Shown one piece after another: positions 30,238-37,916 of a stretch of 64,000 bases of DNA; the first letter of the stretch is position 1; each line of letters starts with the position of its first letter. The notes under the pieces were generated by a model. The model was not told the DNA's origin. It saw only the letters and a list, made by a program, of their open reading frames with translations, and ran no database searches. Made by a program: the position numbers and the translations under genes. The DNA lies in assembly GCF_900156745.1 (NCBI RefSeq), contig NZ_LT707065.1, positions 1,488,001 through 1,552,000 on the forward strand. The letters are read 5' to 3'. This stretch comes from Achromobacter sp. MFA1 R4. GTDB taxonomy: Bacteria > Pseudomonadota > Gammaproteobacteria > Burkholderiales > Burkholderiaceae_B.

Positions 30238-30878
30238 GCACCAAACTGACCCGCGACCAGATCGCCGCCCGCGTCGCGCAGGACATCCCCGAAGGCGCCT
30301 ACGTCAACCTGGGCATCGGCCTGCCCACCCTGGTCGCCAACCACCTGCCGGCGGGCCGCGAAGTCATCCTGCACACCGAGAACGGCATGCTGGGCATGGG
30401 CCCCGCGCCCGCCAAGGGCGAGGAAGACTATGACCTCATCAACGCCGGCAAGCAGCCCGTCACCGAACTGCCCGGCTGCTCGTTCTTCCATCACGCCGAT
30501 TCGTTCGCGATGATGCGCGGCGGCCACCTGGACATCTGCGTGCTGGGCGCCTTCCAGGTCTCGCAGCACGGCGACCTGGCCAACTGGCACACCGGCGCGC
30601 CCGACGCCATCCCCGCCGTGGGCGGCGCGATGGACCTGGCCATCGGCGCCAAAGACGTCTTCGTGATGATGGAACTGCAAACGCGCGAAGGCCAGAGCAA
30701 GCTGGTCGAGACCTGCACCTACCCGCTGACCGGCGTGCGCTGCGTGTCGCGCGTGTACACGGACGTGGCGGTGTTCGACATCAACGCCAACGGCGTGACG
30801 GTCACCGACATCTTCGGCGACACCACCGCCGACGACCTGCTGCGCCTGACCGGCCTGCCGCTGAAATTTGCGAACTGA
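30234..30878 (+). CDS. pcaJ: 3-oxoadipate CoA-transferase, beta subunit
   Basis: A 214-residue beta chain. GAYVNLGIGLPTLVANHLP and the active-site glutamate in HTENGMLGMGP (about residue 50) are present, as is HLDICVLGAFQVSQHGDLANW. It is translationally coupled to pcaI. The thiolase PcaF, which should take the product to succinyl-CoA and acetyl-CoA, is not in this window. Confidence 0.94.
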   Translation: MSTKLTRDQIAARVAQDIPEGAYVNLGIGLPTLVANHLPAGREVILHTENGMLGMGPAPAKGEEDYDLINAGKQPVTELPGCSFFHHADSFAMMRGGHLDICVLGAFQVSQHGDLANWHTGAPDAIPAVGGAMDLAIGAKDVFVMMELQTREGQSKLVETCTYPLTGVRCVSRVYTDVAVFDINANGVTVTDIFGDTTADDLLRLTGLPLKFAN

Positions 30879-30986
30879 CGTTTTCCCGCTGAAGTTTTCC
30901 GTTTGAATCGGCGCGCTGGACCGCCAGCCGCCAATGTTGCCGATACACCGCCCCGCGCGCCGGGGCGGCATCATGGAGAGTCCATC

Positions 30987-31262
30987 ATGTTGTTCATGGT
31001 TCAAATGCAAGTCAATCTGCCCGTCGACATGCCCGCCGAGCGCGCCGACAAGCTCAAGGCCGACGAAAAGGCCCTGGCGCAGCAACTGCAGCGCGACGGC
31101 AAATGGAAGAGCCTGTGGCGCGTCGTCGGCCGCTACGCCAACGTCAGCATCTTCGACGTCGACAGCAACGACGAGCTGCACACGCTGCTGTCGTCGCTGC
31201 CGCTCTTTCCGTACATGGATATCGAAGTCACCGCGCTCGCGCGCCATCCCTCGGCGATCTGA
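30987..31262 (+). CDS. catC: Muconolactone delta-isomerase
   Basis: A 91-residue protein matching the family length of 92-96. It has MLFMVQMQVNLPVDMP at the N-terminus, WKSLWRVVGRYANVSIFDV in the middle and LPLFPYMDIEVTALARHPSA at the C-terminus, all signature stretches. It isomerises muconolactone to 3-oxoadipate enol-lactone in the catechol branch. It follows pcaJ by 108 bases. The catechol dioxygenase (catA) and a plain muconate cycloisomerase (catB) are absent from this neighbourhood. Confidence 0.94.
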   Translation: MLFMVQMQVNLPVDMPAERADKLKADEKALAQQLQRDGKWKSLWRVVGRYANVSIFDVDSNDELHTLLSSLPLFPYMDIEVTALARHPSAI

Positions 31263-31274
31263 CAGGAGCCTGGC

Positions 31275-31571
31275 ATGCCCTACATCATCGAAACCTTCGA
31301 CAAGCCCAACCACCAGGAAGTCCGCCAGCAGCACCGCGCCAAGCACCTGGAATACCTGGACGCCAACAAGCAGTTGCTGCTGGCGTGCGGCGCCAAGCTG
31401 CAGGATGACGGCAAGGACGCCGGCGGCGGCCTGTACATCGTCGACGTGGAAACGCGCGACGCCGCGCAGCAGTTCATCGACGCCGACCCGTTCGCGCAAG
31501 CCGACCTGTTCGACCGCGTGACCATCACCCGCTGGCGCAAAGCCTACGTCGACGGCGTCTGCCACCTGTAA
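31275..31571 (+). CDS. YciI-family protein
   Basis: A 98-residue protein with the YciI/dimeric ferredoxin-like fold: the N-terminal MPYIIETFDKPN, the RAKHLEYLDAN helix with its conserved His, and DPFAQADLFDRVTITRWRKAY at the C-terminus. It lies 12 bases after catC, which is itself a ferredoxin-like fold protein, so one could have arisen by divergence from the other or both could act in lactone isomerisation. No catalytic activity can be assigned. Confidence 0.85.
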   Translation: MPYIIETFDKPNHQEVRQQHRAKHLEYLDANKQLLLACGAKLQDDGKDAGGGLYIVDVETRDAAQQFIDADPFAQADLFDRVTITRWRKAYVDGVCHL

Positions 31572-31623
31572 TACCCGCGCGGCCGCCCCACGCGCGGCCG
31601 CGGCTTTCCCCGAGGAATCCCAC

Positions 31624-32403
31624 ATGTCTTATGCCGATCTCAGCCAGGCACGGCTGTTCTACGTCATCGATGGCCCCGCCGACGCGCCGGTGCTCGTGCT
31701 CTCCAATTCGCTGGGCACCTGCGCCGACATGTGGGCCCGCCAGATCCCCGAGCTCACCAAGCACTTCCGCGTCCTGCGCTACGACACCCGCGGCCACGGC
31801 AAGTCCTCCACCCCCGAAGGCGAGTACAGCTTTGAACAGCTGGGCAACGACGTCGCGGAACTGCTGGCCCACCTGGACATCAAGCGCGCGCATTTCTGCG
31901 GCCTGTCGATGGGCGGCCCGACCGGCCTGTGGCTTGCGCTTGCGCGGCCCGAACTCGTCGGCAAGCTGATCCTGTGCAACACCGCCGCGCGCATCGGCTC
32001 GGCCGAAGGCTGGAGCACCCGCATCGCCGCGGTCGCCGAGCAGACGCTGGAAAAGATGGCGCCCACGCTCGTCGAGCGCTGGCTGACCGATGGCTACCGC
32101 GCCGCGCAACCGGGTCTCACGCAAGTCCTGATCGACATGCTGCGCCGCACGCCGGACGCCGGTTATTCCGCGAATTGCGCCGCGCTGCGCGATGCCGACT
32201 TCCGCGAACAGGTGGCGTCCATCACCGCGCCCACGCTGGTCATCTCCAGCACGCACGACCTGGCCGCCACGCCCGCGCAAGGCCGCGAACTGGCCGCCGC
32301 CATTCCCGGCGCGCGCTATGTCGAACTGGACACCTCCCACATCTCGAACTGGGAACAGCCGGAAGCCTTCACCCGCGCGGTCGTCGACTTCCTGTCGGAG
32401 TGA
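31624..32403 (+). CDS. pcaD: 3-oxoadipate enol-lactonase
   Basis: A 259-residue alpha/beta hydrolase closely resembling PcaD: VLSNSLGTCADMW at the oxyanion site, RYDTRGHGKSSTPEGEYSFEQLG, the nucleophile CGLSMGGPTGLWLA (Gly-Leu-Ser-Met-Gly near residue 98), the acid in STHDLAAT and the His in LDTSHISNWEQP. It opens the enol-lactone to 3-oxoadipate, the substrate of PcaIJ. It is 52 bases after the YciI gene in the same transcript. Confidence 0.95.
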   Translation: MSYADLSQARLFYVIDGPADAPVLVLSNSLGTCADMWARQIPELTKHFRVLRYDTRGHGKSSTPEGEYSFEQLGNDVAELLAHLDIKRAHFCGLSMGGPTGLWLALARPELVGKLILCNTAARIGSAEGWSTRIAAVAEQTLEKMAPTLVERWLTDGYRAAQPGLTQVLIDMLRRTPDAGYSANCAALRDADFREQVASITAPTLVISSTHDLAATPAQGRELAAAIPGARYVELDTSHISNWEQPEAFTRAVVDFLSE

Positions 32404-32408
32404 GCCGC

Positions 32409-33449
32409 ATGCAACGCTGGAAGCAACGGCCCGAAGGCTCCAACTGGGGCGACTTCGGGCCCGACGACCAACTCGGCCGCCTGAATCTCATCACCGAAGA
32501 ACAGGTCCTGAAAGGCGCACGCGAGATCCGCGCGGGCAAGACCTTCTGCCTGTCCCTGCCGCTGGACCTGCCGGGCGGCAACGTCCTGAACCCCCGCCGC
32601 CATCCCCCGCGCCTGAGCCCCACGACGCTCAAGGACACGCCGTACCTGAACTTTCCGCTGAAGAACGTCAACCCGGACGCGCTGGACGTGCTGAGCGATG
32701 ACCAGGTGCTGCTGTCCATGCAGTATTCGACGCAGTGGGATGCGCTGGCGCACGTGGGCGCCCTGTTCGACGCCGATGGCGACGGCAAGCCCGAGCTGCG
32801 CTACTACAACGGCTTTCAGGCCGGCGTGGACGTCGTCGGCCCCGCCGATGGCGACCACACCGGCTGCGGCTGCAACAGCGGCGGCCCCTCCGCCGCGCTC
32901 AAGCTCGGCATCGAAAACCTGGCGCAGAAAGGCATGCAGGGCCGCGGCGTGCTGGTGGACCTGTTCCGCCACTACGGCCCGGGCCGCACACTGATCGGCC
33001 ACGCCGAACTGATGCACGTCCTGGAAACGGACCGCATCACCGTCGAGCCCGGCGACATGCTGGTGCTGCGCACGGGCTACGCCGAAGCCGTGGTCGCCAT
33101 GAACGGCACGCCGGACCCCGACGTGCTGCACACCTATGGCGCCGCGCTGGACGGCACCGACGACGCGCTGCTGCAATGGATCACGGACAGCGGCATCGCC
33201 GCCCTCTGCGCCGACAACTACGCGGTGGAAGCCTACCCCGCCCGCGAAAAGGCCGGCGCGCGCCCCATGCTGCCGCTGCACCACCATTGCCTCTTCAAGC
33301 TGGGTCTGCCGCTGGCCGAACTTTGGTATCTGAAGGACCTGGCAGCGTTCCTGCACGCCAACGGACGCCACCATTTCATGCTGACCGCGCCGCCGCTGCG
33401 GCTGCCGCACGCGATCGGATCGCCGGTCACGCCGATTGCGACCGCTTGA
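32409..33449 (+). CDS. Cyclase-family (kynurenine formamidase-like) hydrolase
   Basis: A 346-residue protein of the large cyclase family. The metal-site region reads QYSTQWDALAHVGALFDADGD, where WDALAHV replaces the HxGTHxD of small formamidases, as in the longer subgroup. RGVLVDLFRHYGPG, LVLRTGY and LPLHHHCLFKLGLPLAELW are further landmarks. ATG at 32409 is five bases after the pcaD stop. The family hydrolyses cyclic amides, imides or lactones, so a role on a ring-cleavage lactone is reasonable. It is the last gene of the set. Confidence 0.87.
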   Translation: MQRWKQRPEGSNWGDFGPDDQLGRLNLITEEQVLKGAREIRAGKTFCLSLPLDLPGGNVLNPRRHPPRLSPTTLKDTPYLNFPLKNVNPDALDVLSDDQVLLSMQYSTQWDALAHVGALFDADGDGKPELRYYNGFQAGVDVVGPADGDHTGCGCNSGGPSAALKLGIENLAQKGMQGRGVLVDLFRHYGPGRTLIGHAELMHVLETDRITVEPGDMLVLRTGYAEAVVAMNGTPDPDVLHTYGAALDGTDDALLQWITDSGIAALCADNYAVEAYPAREKAGARPMLPLHHHCLFKLGLPLAELWYLKDLAAFLHANGRHHFMLTAPPLRLPHAIGSPVTPIATA

Positions 33450-33461
33450 GGCCCCTGGTGC

Positions 33462-33515
33462 GGGTGTCTGACACCCACACGCCATCCTGAACCGGCGCCA
33501 AGTGGGTGTCAGGCC
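33462..33515. repeat. REP-like palindromic sequence
   Basis: GGGTGTC-T-GACACCC (33462-33476) is a perfect 15-bp palindrome, followed after about 25 bases by a second GTGGGTGTCAGG half-site ahead of a C-run. I recall such GGTGTC/GACACC hairpins as dispersed repeats in Achromobacter and Bordetella, but cannot verify it here. It lies just after the last gene of the pca set and marks the border of the accessory patch. Confidence 0.5.
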
Positions 33516-33605
33516 CCCCCTGTAACGCCGGAAATCTCTACTTCTGATCCGGACTAATTCGGGGTTAGGGTCACGAGCCCGACGGCGGTACGCCGGGACG
33601 TATAA

Positions 33606-34598
33606 CTATGGCTTGTCGTCCTTGAGGGACAGCGTTCCGCGAGATTCGAGCAGCCGCCGCGTGTTCTCCAGTTCCTTTTGCAGCAACTCGGCGTCGGGCA
33701 ACACTGTCCGGTAGTTGGCCGCCATCACCTTGGTCGGCAGACCATCCAATGCATACCGCGCCAGGGCATGGCCCTTGTCAGCGCACAGGATCAGGCCCAC
33801 CGGCGGGTTCTCATCCGGGTAGGCCCAATGCTCCTTGGCATAGTTGCAGTACATATGCATTTGTCCTACATCGGCATGGGTCAGGCTGCCCAGTTTCAGG
33901 TCAATAATGACCAGGCAGCGCAGCTTGCGATGGAAGAACAGCAGATCCACCCGATACCAGGTTTGGTCGATACGTAACCGACGTTGCCGCCCGACGAAGG
34001 TAAAGCCTTCGCCCAGTTCCAGCAGGAAGTCTTCCAGCCGCTGGATCAAGGCCGCTTCCAGGTCGGATTCCGAATACTCGTCCTTGAGGTCGAGGAACTC
34101 CAGCACATACGGGTCTTTGATGGCGTCATTGGGCGCGACGGCATCCTCTGGCTTGGCCACCGAACCCTTGACCAGCATCGCCGCCTTGTCTTTTGACAAG
34201 GCCGTGCGCTCGTAGAACTGGCTACCGATCTGCCGATCGAGCTGGCGCACGCTCCAGCCCCCACGCAGCGCCTCGGCCTCGTAGAACTGACGGGCATGGT
34301 CATCCTTGACCGACAGCAGCCGGACATAGGCCGACCAGGGTAGCGTGAAGACCTGGACCAATTCGGAGAGGTCGAATTTCCGAGACACTGTCTCGGAATT
34401 CTCGATGGGCAGTCCGTCTCCAGATTTCCGAGACAGTGTCTCGGAAATTGCCTCAAGGGGGTAAGCGACGAAGAAACGCCGCATGTTCTCCAGGTTGTCC
34501 GGGCTGAACCCGCGCCCGAACCGGGCCGTCAGTGAGCTTGATTTTCGCCATGATGACTCCTCGGAAAGCCCGGTTTCCAAGAGCCGCATGGGAGCCAC
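33606..34598 (-). pseudogene. N-terminally truncated DUF1016/YhcG-like PDDEXK nuclease
   Basis: The frame encodes up to 330 residues but family similarity begins only at SLTARFGRGFSPDNLENMRRFF (about residue 22). Full-length YhcG-type proteins carry about 70 more N-terminal residues before this point. The C-terminal PDDEXK nuclease part looks complete, with RVDLLFFHRKLRCLVIIDLKLG (Asp ... Asp-Leu-Lys core) and AYPDENPPVGLILCADKG. The starts available are GTG 34598 or ATG 34589. The 20 residues before the homology do not look native, and in another frame a well-spaced GAGGAG with ATG at 34551 begins MAKIKLTDG, so a recombination joint is likely. Two strong palindromes lie in the linker (34378-34448). 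It could still make a partial protein. Confidence 0.65.
34378..34448. repeat. Two palindromes inside the DUF1016 linker
   Basis: TTCCGAGACA-C-TGTCTCGGAA (34378-34398) has 10-bp arms. ATTTCCGAGACA-G-TGTCTCGGAAAT (34424-34448) has 12-bp arms. Both have a one-base centre and nearly the same sequence. They encode the repeated peptide SETLSRK / SETVSRK, which lies between the N-terminal domain and the nuclease domain. Confidence 0.85.
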
Positions 34599-34774
34599 GC
34601 GAAGGGAAGCCGGGTCAAGTTCCGGAAAGCACCGGCATATGTTGAACTCGCCTAAGCGATTGATAAACCTGCTGTATCTAGCCTTGGCGTAGTCCAGCGA
34701 ATTGCGGTACTAGAGTCATCGTGATGACCCGTCCTGCCATAGGTTGACACCTACGGCACGGTATCCGTAGCAGG

Positions 34775-35602
34775 CTACGGACTGAACACCCGATGAACTT
34801 CATCGGGTGTTTTGCATTGTAGGGACAGGTGCGGTCGCTCGGTGTTGTAGATATCGACGGACTGCTTGACCATGAGCCGGGCTTGGGCCAGATCAGCGGG
34901 CCTGTGGAGCAACAACTCTCCCTTCAGGATGCCGTTGACCCGTTCTGCCAAGGCATTCTGGTAGCAGTCGTAGCCGTCAGTCATTGAGCAACGGATGCCG
35001 TGCCGCGCGTGCAGGCGCTGGTAGTACGTTGAGCAATACTGGATTCCTCGATCCGAGTGGTGCACCAGCGATTGGCTCGAGCGCCGCGAGCGCAGCGCCA
35101 TCTCCAGTGCGCGGCGCACCCCCTCGGTTTGCAGATTCTCTGCCACGTGGTACCCCACGATCTTGCGCGAGTAGGCGTCAGTCACCAAGCTCAAGTAGGT
35201 GCACCGCTGGGCGGTCGGCAGGTAGGTGATGTCGGCTACCCAGACCTGCTCGGGGCCCGTCGGCACCACTTGGCCTTCGCCTGCCTTGAGCAGGTTCGGG
35301 TGGCGTCGGAAGCGGTGATGGCTATCTGTGGTCTTGTGATACGCCCGGCGCGGCCGCACCAGCATCCGGGCGCTGCGCAGGATGTCGAACAGCGCATCGC
35401 GCCCGGCCTTGATCCCCGCCTCGCGTAGCGGCTGGCCCAGCACGTGATGCAGCTTGCGCGTACCCAACTTCGGTTGACGTACCCGCAGCGCGGTGACCAT
35501 TGATACCACTTGGCATGCCTGCTGCTGGCGCTCGCGCTCTTTATGCCTGCTCTTGTAATACGCCTGGCGGCTATGGCCCATGTAACGGCAAGCCCTTGCC
35601 AC
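34775..35602 (-). CDS. IS3-family transposase OrfB (catalytic part)
   Basis: A 275-residue frame with the IS3 catalytic core. DDE residues: Asp in WVADITYL, Asp in HHSDRGIQY, and Glu in NALAERVNG with 35 residues between the last two (D-D-35-E). The N-terminal HTH_21-like region is RKLHHVLGQPLREAG, and the end NTERPHLSLQCKTPDEVH is typical. The GTG at 35602 follows the orfA stop by two bases, but the frame is open upstream to the slippery site, so it is probably made mainly as an OrfAB fusion. Confidence 0.94.
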   Translation of the reverse strand: MARACRYMGHSRQAYYKSRHKERERQQQACQVVSMVTALRVRQPKLGTRKLHHVLGQPLREAGIKAGRDALFDILRSARMLVRPRRAYHKTTDSHHRFRRHPNLLKAGEGQVVPTGPEQVWVADITYLPTAQRCTYLSLVTDAYSRKIVGYHVAENLQTEGVRRALEMALRSRRSSQSLVHHSDRGIQYCSTYYQRLHARHGIRCSMTDGYDCYQNALAERVNGILKGELLLHRPADLAQARLMVKQSVDIYNTERPHLSLQCKTPDEVHRVFSP

Positions 35603-35604
35603 GC

Positions 35605-36003
35605 TCAGCCCTTGGACGAGCTTTTGCGTGAGGACTTGCCCAAAGGCTTTTTTACGACGCGTACCCCGTAATCCTTCTCCAACACATTGACCACGGCCTC
35701 AAACAACTGCGCCTTCTCGCGGGCTTCCTTGAGCTGAATCTCCAGTTCCTTGATCCGCTGCTCGGGGGTAAGCACTTTGCCTTGACGATCCATGTCCACT
35801 CCTCTGACCGTCGGCAGGCTCCAGCCGCTTAGTCCCGGCCGACCATGCTTGCGCAGCCACACCAGCACCGTCGACCGACCTTGGATTCCATAGCGGCGCT
35901 GAGCCTCTTTGTACGTCAGCTCGCCTTTTTCCACCTGCTCGACAACGGACAGTTTAAAAGCCAGGCTGTAGTCCCGCTGGGTGCGCTTGATCCTTGATTC
36001 CAA
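35605..36003 (-). CDS. IS3-family transposase OrfA (DNA-binding part)
   Basis: A 132-residue protein with an N-terminal helix-turn-helix (YSLAFKLSVVEQVEKGELT, then YGIQGRSTVLVWLRKHG) and a C-terminal leucine-zipper-like helix (LTPEQRIKELEIQLKEAREK ...). It recognises the IS ends and multimerises. A slippery A-AAA-AAG lies 15 codons before its stop, so part of translation should shift to the orfB frame. Confidence 0.92.
   Translation of the reverse strand: MESRIKRTQRDYSLAFKLSVVEQVEKGELTYKEAQRRYGIQGRSTVLVWLRKHGRPGLSGWSLPTVRGVDMDRQGKVLTPEQRIKELEIQLKEAREKAQLFEAVVNVLEKDYGVRVVKKPLGKSSRKSSSKG
35647..35653 (-). other. Programmed -1 frameshift site, A AAA AAG
   Basis: On the minus strand the orfA codons GTA AAA AAG contain the heptamer A-AAA-AAG in the correct phase. 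Slipping back one base gives GCC TTT GGG CAA and stays open into orfB, joining VRVVKK to AFGQVLTQ. This is the standard IS3 mechanism. The stimulator structure was not modelled. Confidence 0.85.
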
Positions 36004-36062
36004 TTGACTCTCCCTTTTTCTCTCAAAAAGGTGTCAACCAATTCCAGGACGGGTCATGAAAC

Positions 36063-36094
36063 AAAAAAAAAGCGCCAGACAGCAATCTGGCGCT
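36063..36094 (-). terminator. Rho-independent terminator of the PsiF-repeat gene
   Basis: Stem AGCGCCAGA (36071-36079) / TCTGGCGCT (36086-36094), loop CAGCAA, followed on the minus strand by eight or more U (A-run 36063-36070). The plus-strand side also has six T, so it can work both ways. The IS3 element inserted three bases beyond the A-run. Confidence 0.93.
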
Positions 36095-36112
36095 TTTTTC
36101 CTTCCCGGGCCA

Positions 36113-36439
36113 TCAGCCCTTCAGGCAGTTGCTCATGAACGTCTTGCGCGCATCGCCGGTGAGTTTCTGCTCGGCGGCCTTGGCGTTGCAGTCCTTCATC
36201 TTCTGCTGCTGCGGCGTCAGTTGCTTGGCGGGCTCTTCGCCCTTCAGGCAACTGCTCATGAAGGCCTTGCGGTCATCGCCCTTCTTGCCCTCCGCGGCCT
36301 TGTTGCAGTCCGACATGCGCTGCTGCTGCGGCGTTGGCGTCTTGGCGGTTGACGGGGCGGCGGGGGTCTGCGCCTGCGCGCCGGCGAAACATGCGGACAA
36401 CAGAATGGCCGAAGCCAGCTGGCTGATACGGGAAAGCAT
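36113..36439 (-). CDS. Secreted PsiF-repeat protein
   Basis: A 108-residue protein with a signal peptide (MLSRISQLASAILLSACFAGAQA). The mature part has two copies of the PsiF repeat, each of about 35 residues: QQQRMSDCNKAAEGKKGDDRKAFMSSCLKG and QQQKMKDCNAKAAEQKLTGDARKTFMSNCLKG are described by the shared pattern MxDCN ... F MSxCLKG. Each repeat has two Cys, probably a disulfide. The ATG at 36439 has GGGAGGAATTC upstream and is preferred to the in-frame extension. E. coli psiF is induced by phosphate starvation; the same role here is unproven. Confidence 0.9.
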   Translation of the reverse strand: MLSRISQLASAILLSACFAGAQAQTPAAPSTAKTPTPQQQRMSDCNKAAEGKKGDDRKAFMSSCLKGEEPAKQLTPQQQKMKDCNAKAAEQKLTGDARKTFMSNCLKG

Positions 36440-36680
36440 GAATTCCTCCCTTGAGCGCCCACGAGCGTGAGGCACGCGCAACGCGGGCGGCACGGTCCGC
36501 CGGCCAAGGCGCCGGCCCGGTCATCATCGGACAATCCCCGCGCCTTCGCAACATCCGCCGCAACCTGTTACCCATTCATCCCTCTGGCCCGTTGTCTCCC
36601 CGCCCGGAAAGGAGTGAGATACGCATAACCCGCGCCGCGCCATGCCACGAACGCCAGACCGCGCGCCTCAGGAGACAACC

Positions 36681-37031
36681 ATGAAGCCACTCGTCCTTGC
36701 CACGCTGGCCCTGCTGGCCGGCCTGACCGGCCTGTCCGGCTCCGCCGGCGCGCAGAGTCTTGCCTACGGCATCACGCTCGGCAACGTCCAGGCCGTGCGC
36801 GACACCACCCGCAACGTCTCCACCATCACCGGCTTTCTTGCCAACCAGTCCGACCGCGCCGTCAACAGCGTGCTCCTGACCTACGTCCTCTACGACGCGC
36901 AGGACCGCGAAGTGGGCCGGGTGCGCGAGGACGTTGTCGGCCCCCTGGCGCCCGGCCAGATCAAGGTGGTCAAGGCCATCACGCCCCTGGAATTCACCCG
37001 CGTCAACGCGCTGGACGTGGCCGCCCGCTAG
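36681..37031 (+). CDS. Secreted FxLYD-type beta-sandwich protein
   Basis: A 116-residue protein with a Sec signal peptide (MKPLVLATLALLAGLTGL ... AGAQS, cleavage near residue 24). The mature part is one domain with ITGFLANQSDRAVNSVLLTYVLYDAQDREVGR, the pattern of the FxLYD domain (here YVLYDAQ). GGAGA precedes the ATG at 36681. The family is found in periplasmic and lipoproteins of unknown role. The gene stands alone between the PsiF-like gene (divergent) and the carbonic anhydrase. Confidence 0.8.
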   Translation: MKPLVLATLALLAGLTGLSGSAGAQSLAYGITLGNVQAVRDTTRNVSTITGFLANQSDRAVNSVLLTYVLYDAQDREVGRVREDVVGPLAPGQIKVVKAITPLEFTRVNALDVAAR

Positions 37032-37134
37032 CGCCGGCGGCGCCCGGACGGATCAAAAAACCCTTTTCGAATCAGGGTCTAGACAGGCGGCTATCAGGCC
37101 AGTTATGGGAAAATCCTGGCTGCCGGCTCGATAA

Positions 37135-37159
37135 AAGGGGCTTCCACACGAAGCCCCTT
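37135..37159 (+). other. Strong hairpin upstream of the carbonic anhydrase gene
   Basis: AAGGGGCTTC (37135-37144) and GAAGCCCCTT (37150-37159) form a perfect 10-bp stem with a CACAC loop. The bases after it (CGTGCG) are not T-rich, so a terminator for the upstream gene would be inefficient. It lies 55 bases before the carbonic anhydrase start and may be in its leader. Confidence 0.6.
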
Positions 37160-37214
37160 CGTGCGTCTGCCGGCGCGCCAGCAAGCCTGGCCTCGATACT
37201 AGGAAGTGAAGATC

Positions 37215-37865
37215 ATGTTTCCCAAAAGACTCTCTGAAGGCTACCAATCTTTCCTGGACGGCCGCTTCCAGACGGAAAGCAGCCGCTATCAAAAGCTGGC
37301 CGAAATCGGCCAAAGCCCGGAAATCCTGATCATCGGCTGTTGCGACTCGCGCGTGTCGCCCGAAGTCATCTTCGACGCGGGCCCCGGCGAAATGTTCGTG
37401 GTGCGCAACGTGGCCAACCTCGTTCCGCCCTGTGATCCGGACTCGGAATCGTCGTACCACGGCACCAGCGCCGCCATCGAATTCGCGGTCAGCGGCCTGA
37501 ACGTCAAGCACATCGTCGTGCTGGGCCACGCGTCCTGCGGCGGCATCCGTTTCTTCTTTGACGACGCCAAGCCGCTGGCCAAGGCCGACTTCATCGGCAA
37601 GTGGATGTCCCAGATCGAACCCGTCGCCAAGCGCCTGGACCGCGGCACCGGCGACCGCCAGGCCAACCTGAAGCGCCTGGAACTGGCCACCGTCGAGCAC
37701 AGCCTGAACAACCTGATGACGTTCCCGTCCATCCGCCGCCGCGTCGAAAAGGGCGAACTGGAACTGCACGGCACGTACTTCGGCGTGGCCACCGGCGTGC
37801 TGTTCCTGCGCGACCCGGCGACGGGGGAATTCAATCCCTGCGTGGAAACGGGCGTGACGGAGTAA
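37215..37865 (+). CDS. Beta-class carbonic anhydrase
   Basis: A 216-residue zinc enzyme that interconverts CO2 and bicarbonate. The zinc ligands are Cys42 (in CCDSR, with the catalytic Asp44-Arg46 pair), His105 and Cys108 (HASCGG). VRNVANLVPP and the C-terminal GTYFGVATGVLFLRDP are family features. ATG 37215 has AGGAAG nine bases upstream, better than the GTG at 37206. Bicarbonate would also feed the phosphoenolpyruvate carboxylase encoded elsewhere in the window. Confidence 0.96.
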   Translation: MFPKRLSEGYQSFLDGRFQTESSRYQKLAEIGQSPEILIIGCCDSRVSPEVIFDAGPGEMFVVRNVANLVPPCDPDSESSYHGTSAAIEFAVSGLNVKHIVVLGHASCGGIRFFFDDAKPLAKADFIGKWMSQIEPVAKRLDRGTGDRQANLKRLELATVEHSLNNLMTFPSIRRRVEKGELELHGTYFGVATGVLFLRDPATGEFNPCVETGVTE

Positions 37866-37916
37866 GCGGCGCGCCGATCGTCCGTTCTGCTCGCCGGCAG
37901 GCGCGGGTCGGGTCGC

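Larger units (their letters stand above)
34725..36056 (-). mobile_element. IS3-family insertion sequence, complete, 1332 bp
   Basis: Terminal inverted repeats of 28 bp (34725-34752 and 36056-36029) match at 25 positions and start TGACCCGTCCTG. The element is flanked by a 3-bp direct repeat TGA (34722-34724 and 36057-36059), as expected of the IS3 family. Inside are orfA and orfB on the minus strand with a -1 frameshift site. Both frames and the DDE triad are intact, so it may be active. I cannot name the IS or its subgroup with certainty. Confidence 0.93.

Noticed and set aside
34549-34551. Separate gene starting at ATG 34551 (MAKIKLTDG)
   Set aside because: After about eight codons the frame becomes a shadow of the nuclease frame. 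It is treated as a possible remnant and not a gene.
37060-37080. TTCGAATC, like a tRNA T-loop
   Set aside because: No matching acceptor stem, D-arm or anticodon arm could be built around it.
37135-37159. Terminator of the FxLYD gene
   Set aside because: The stem is strong but no T-run follows, so it is listed only as a hairpin.
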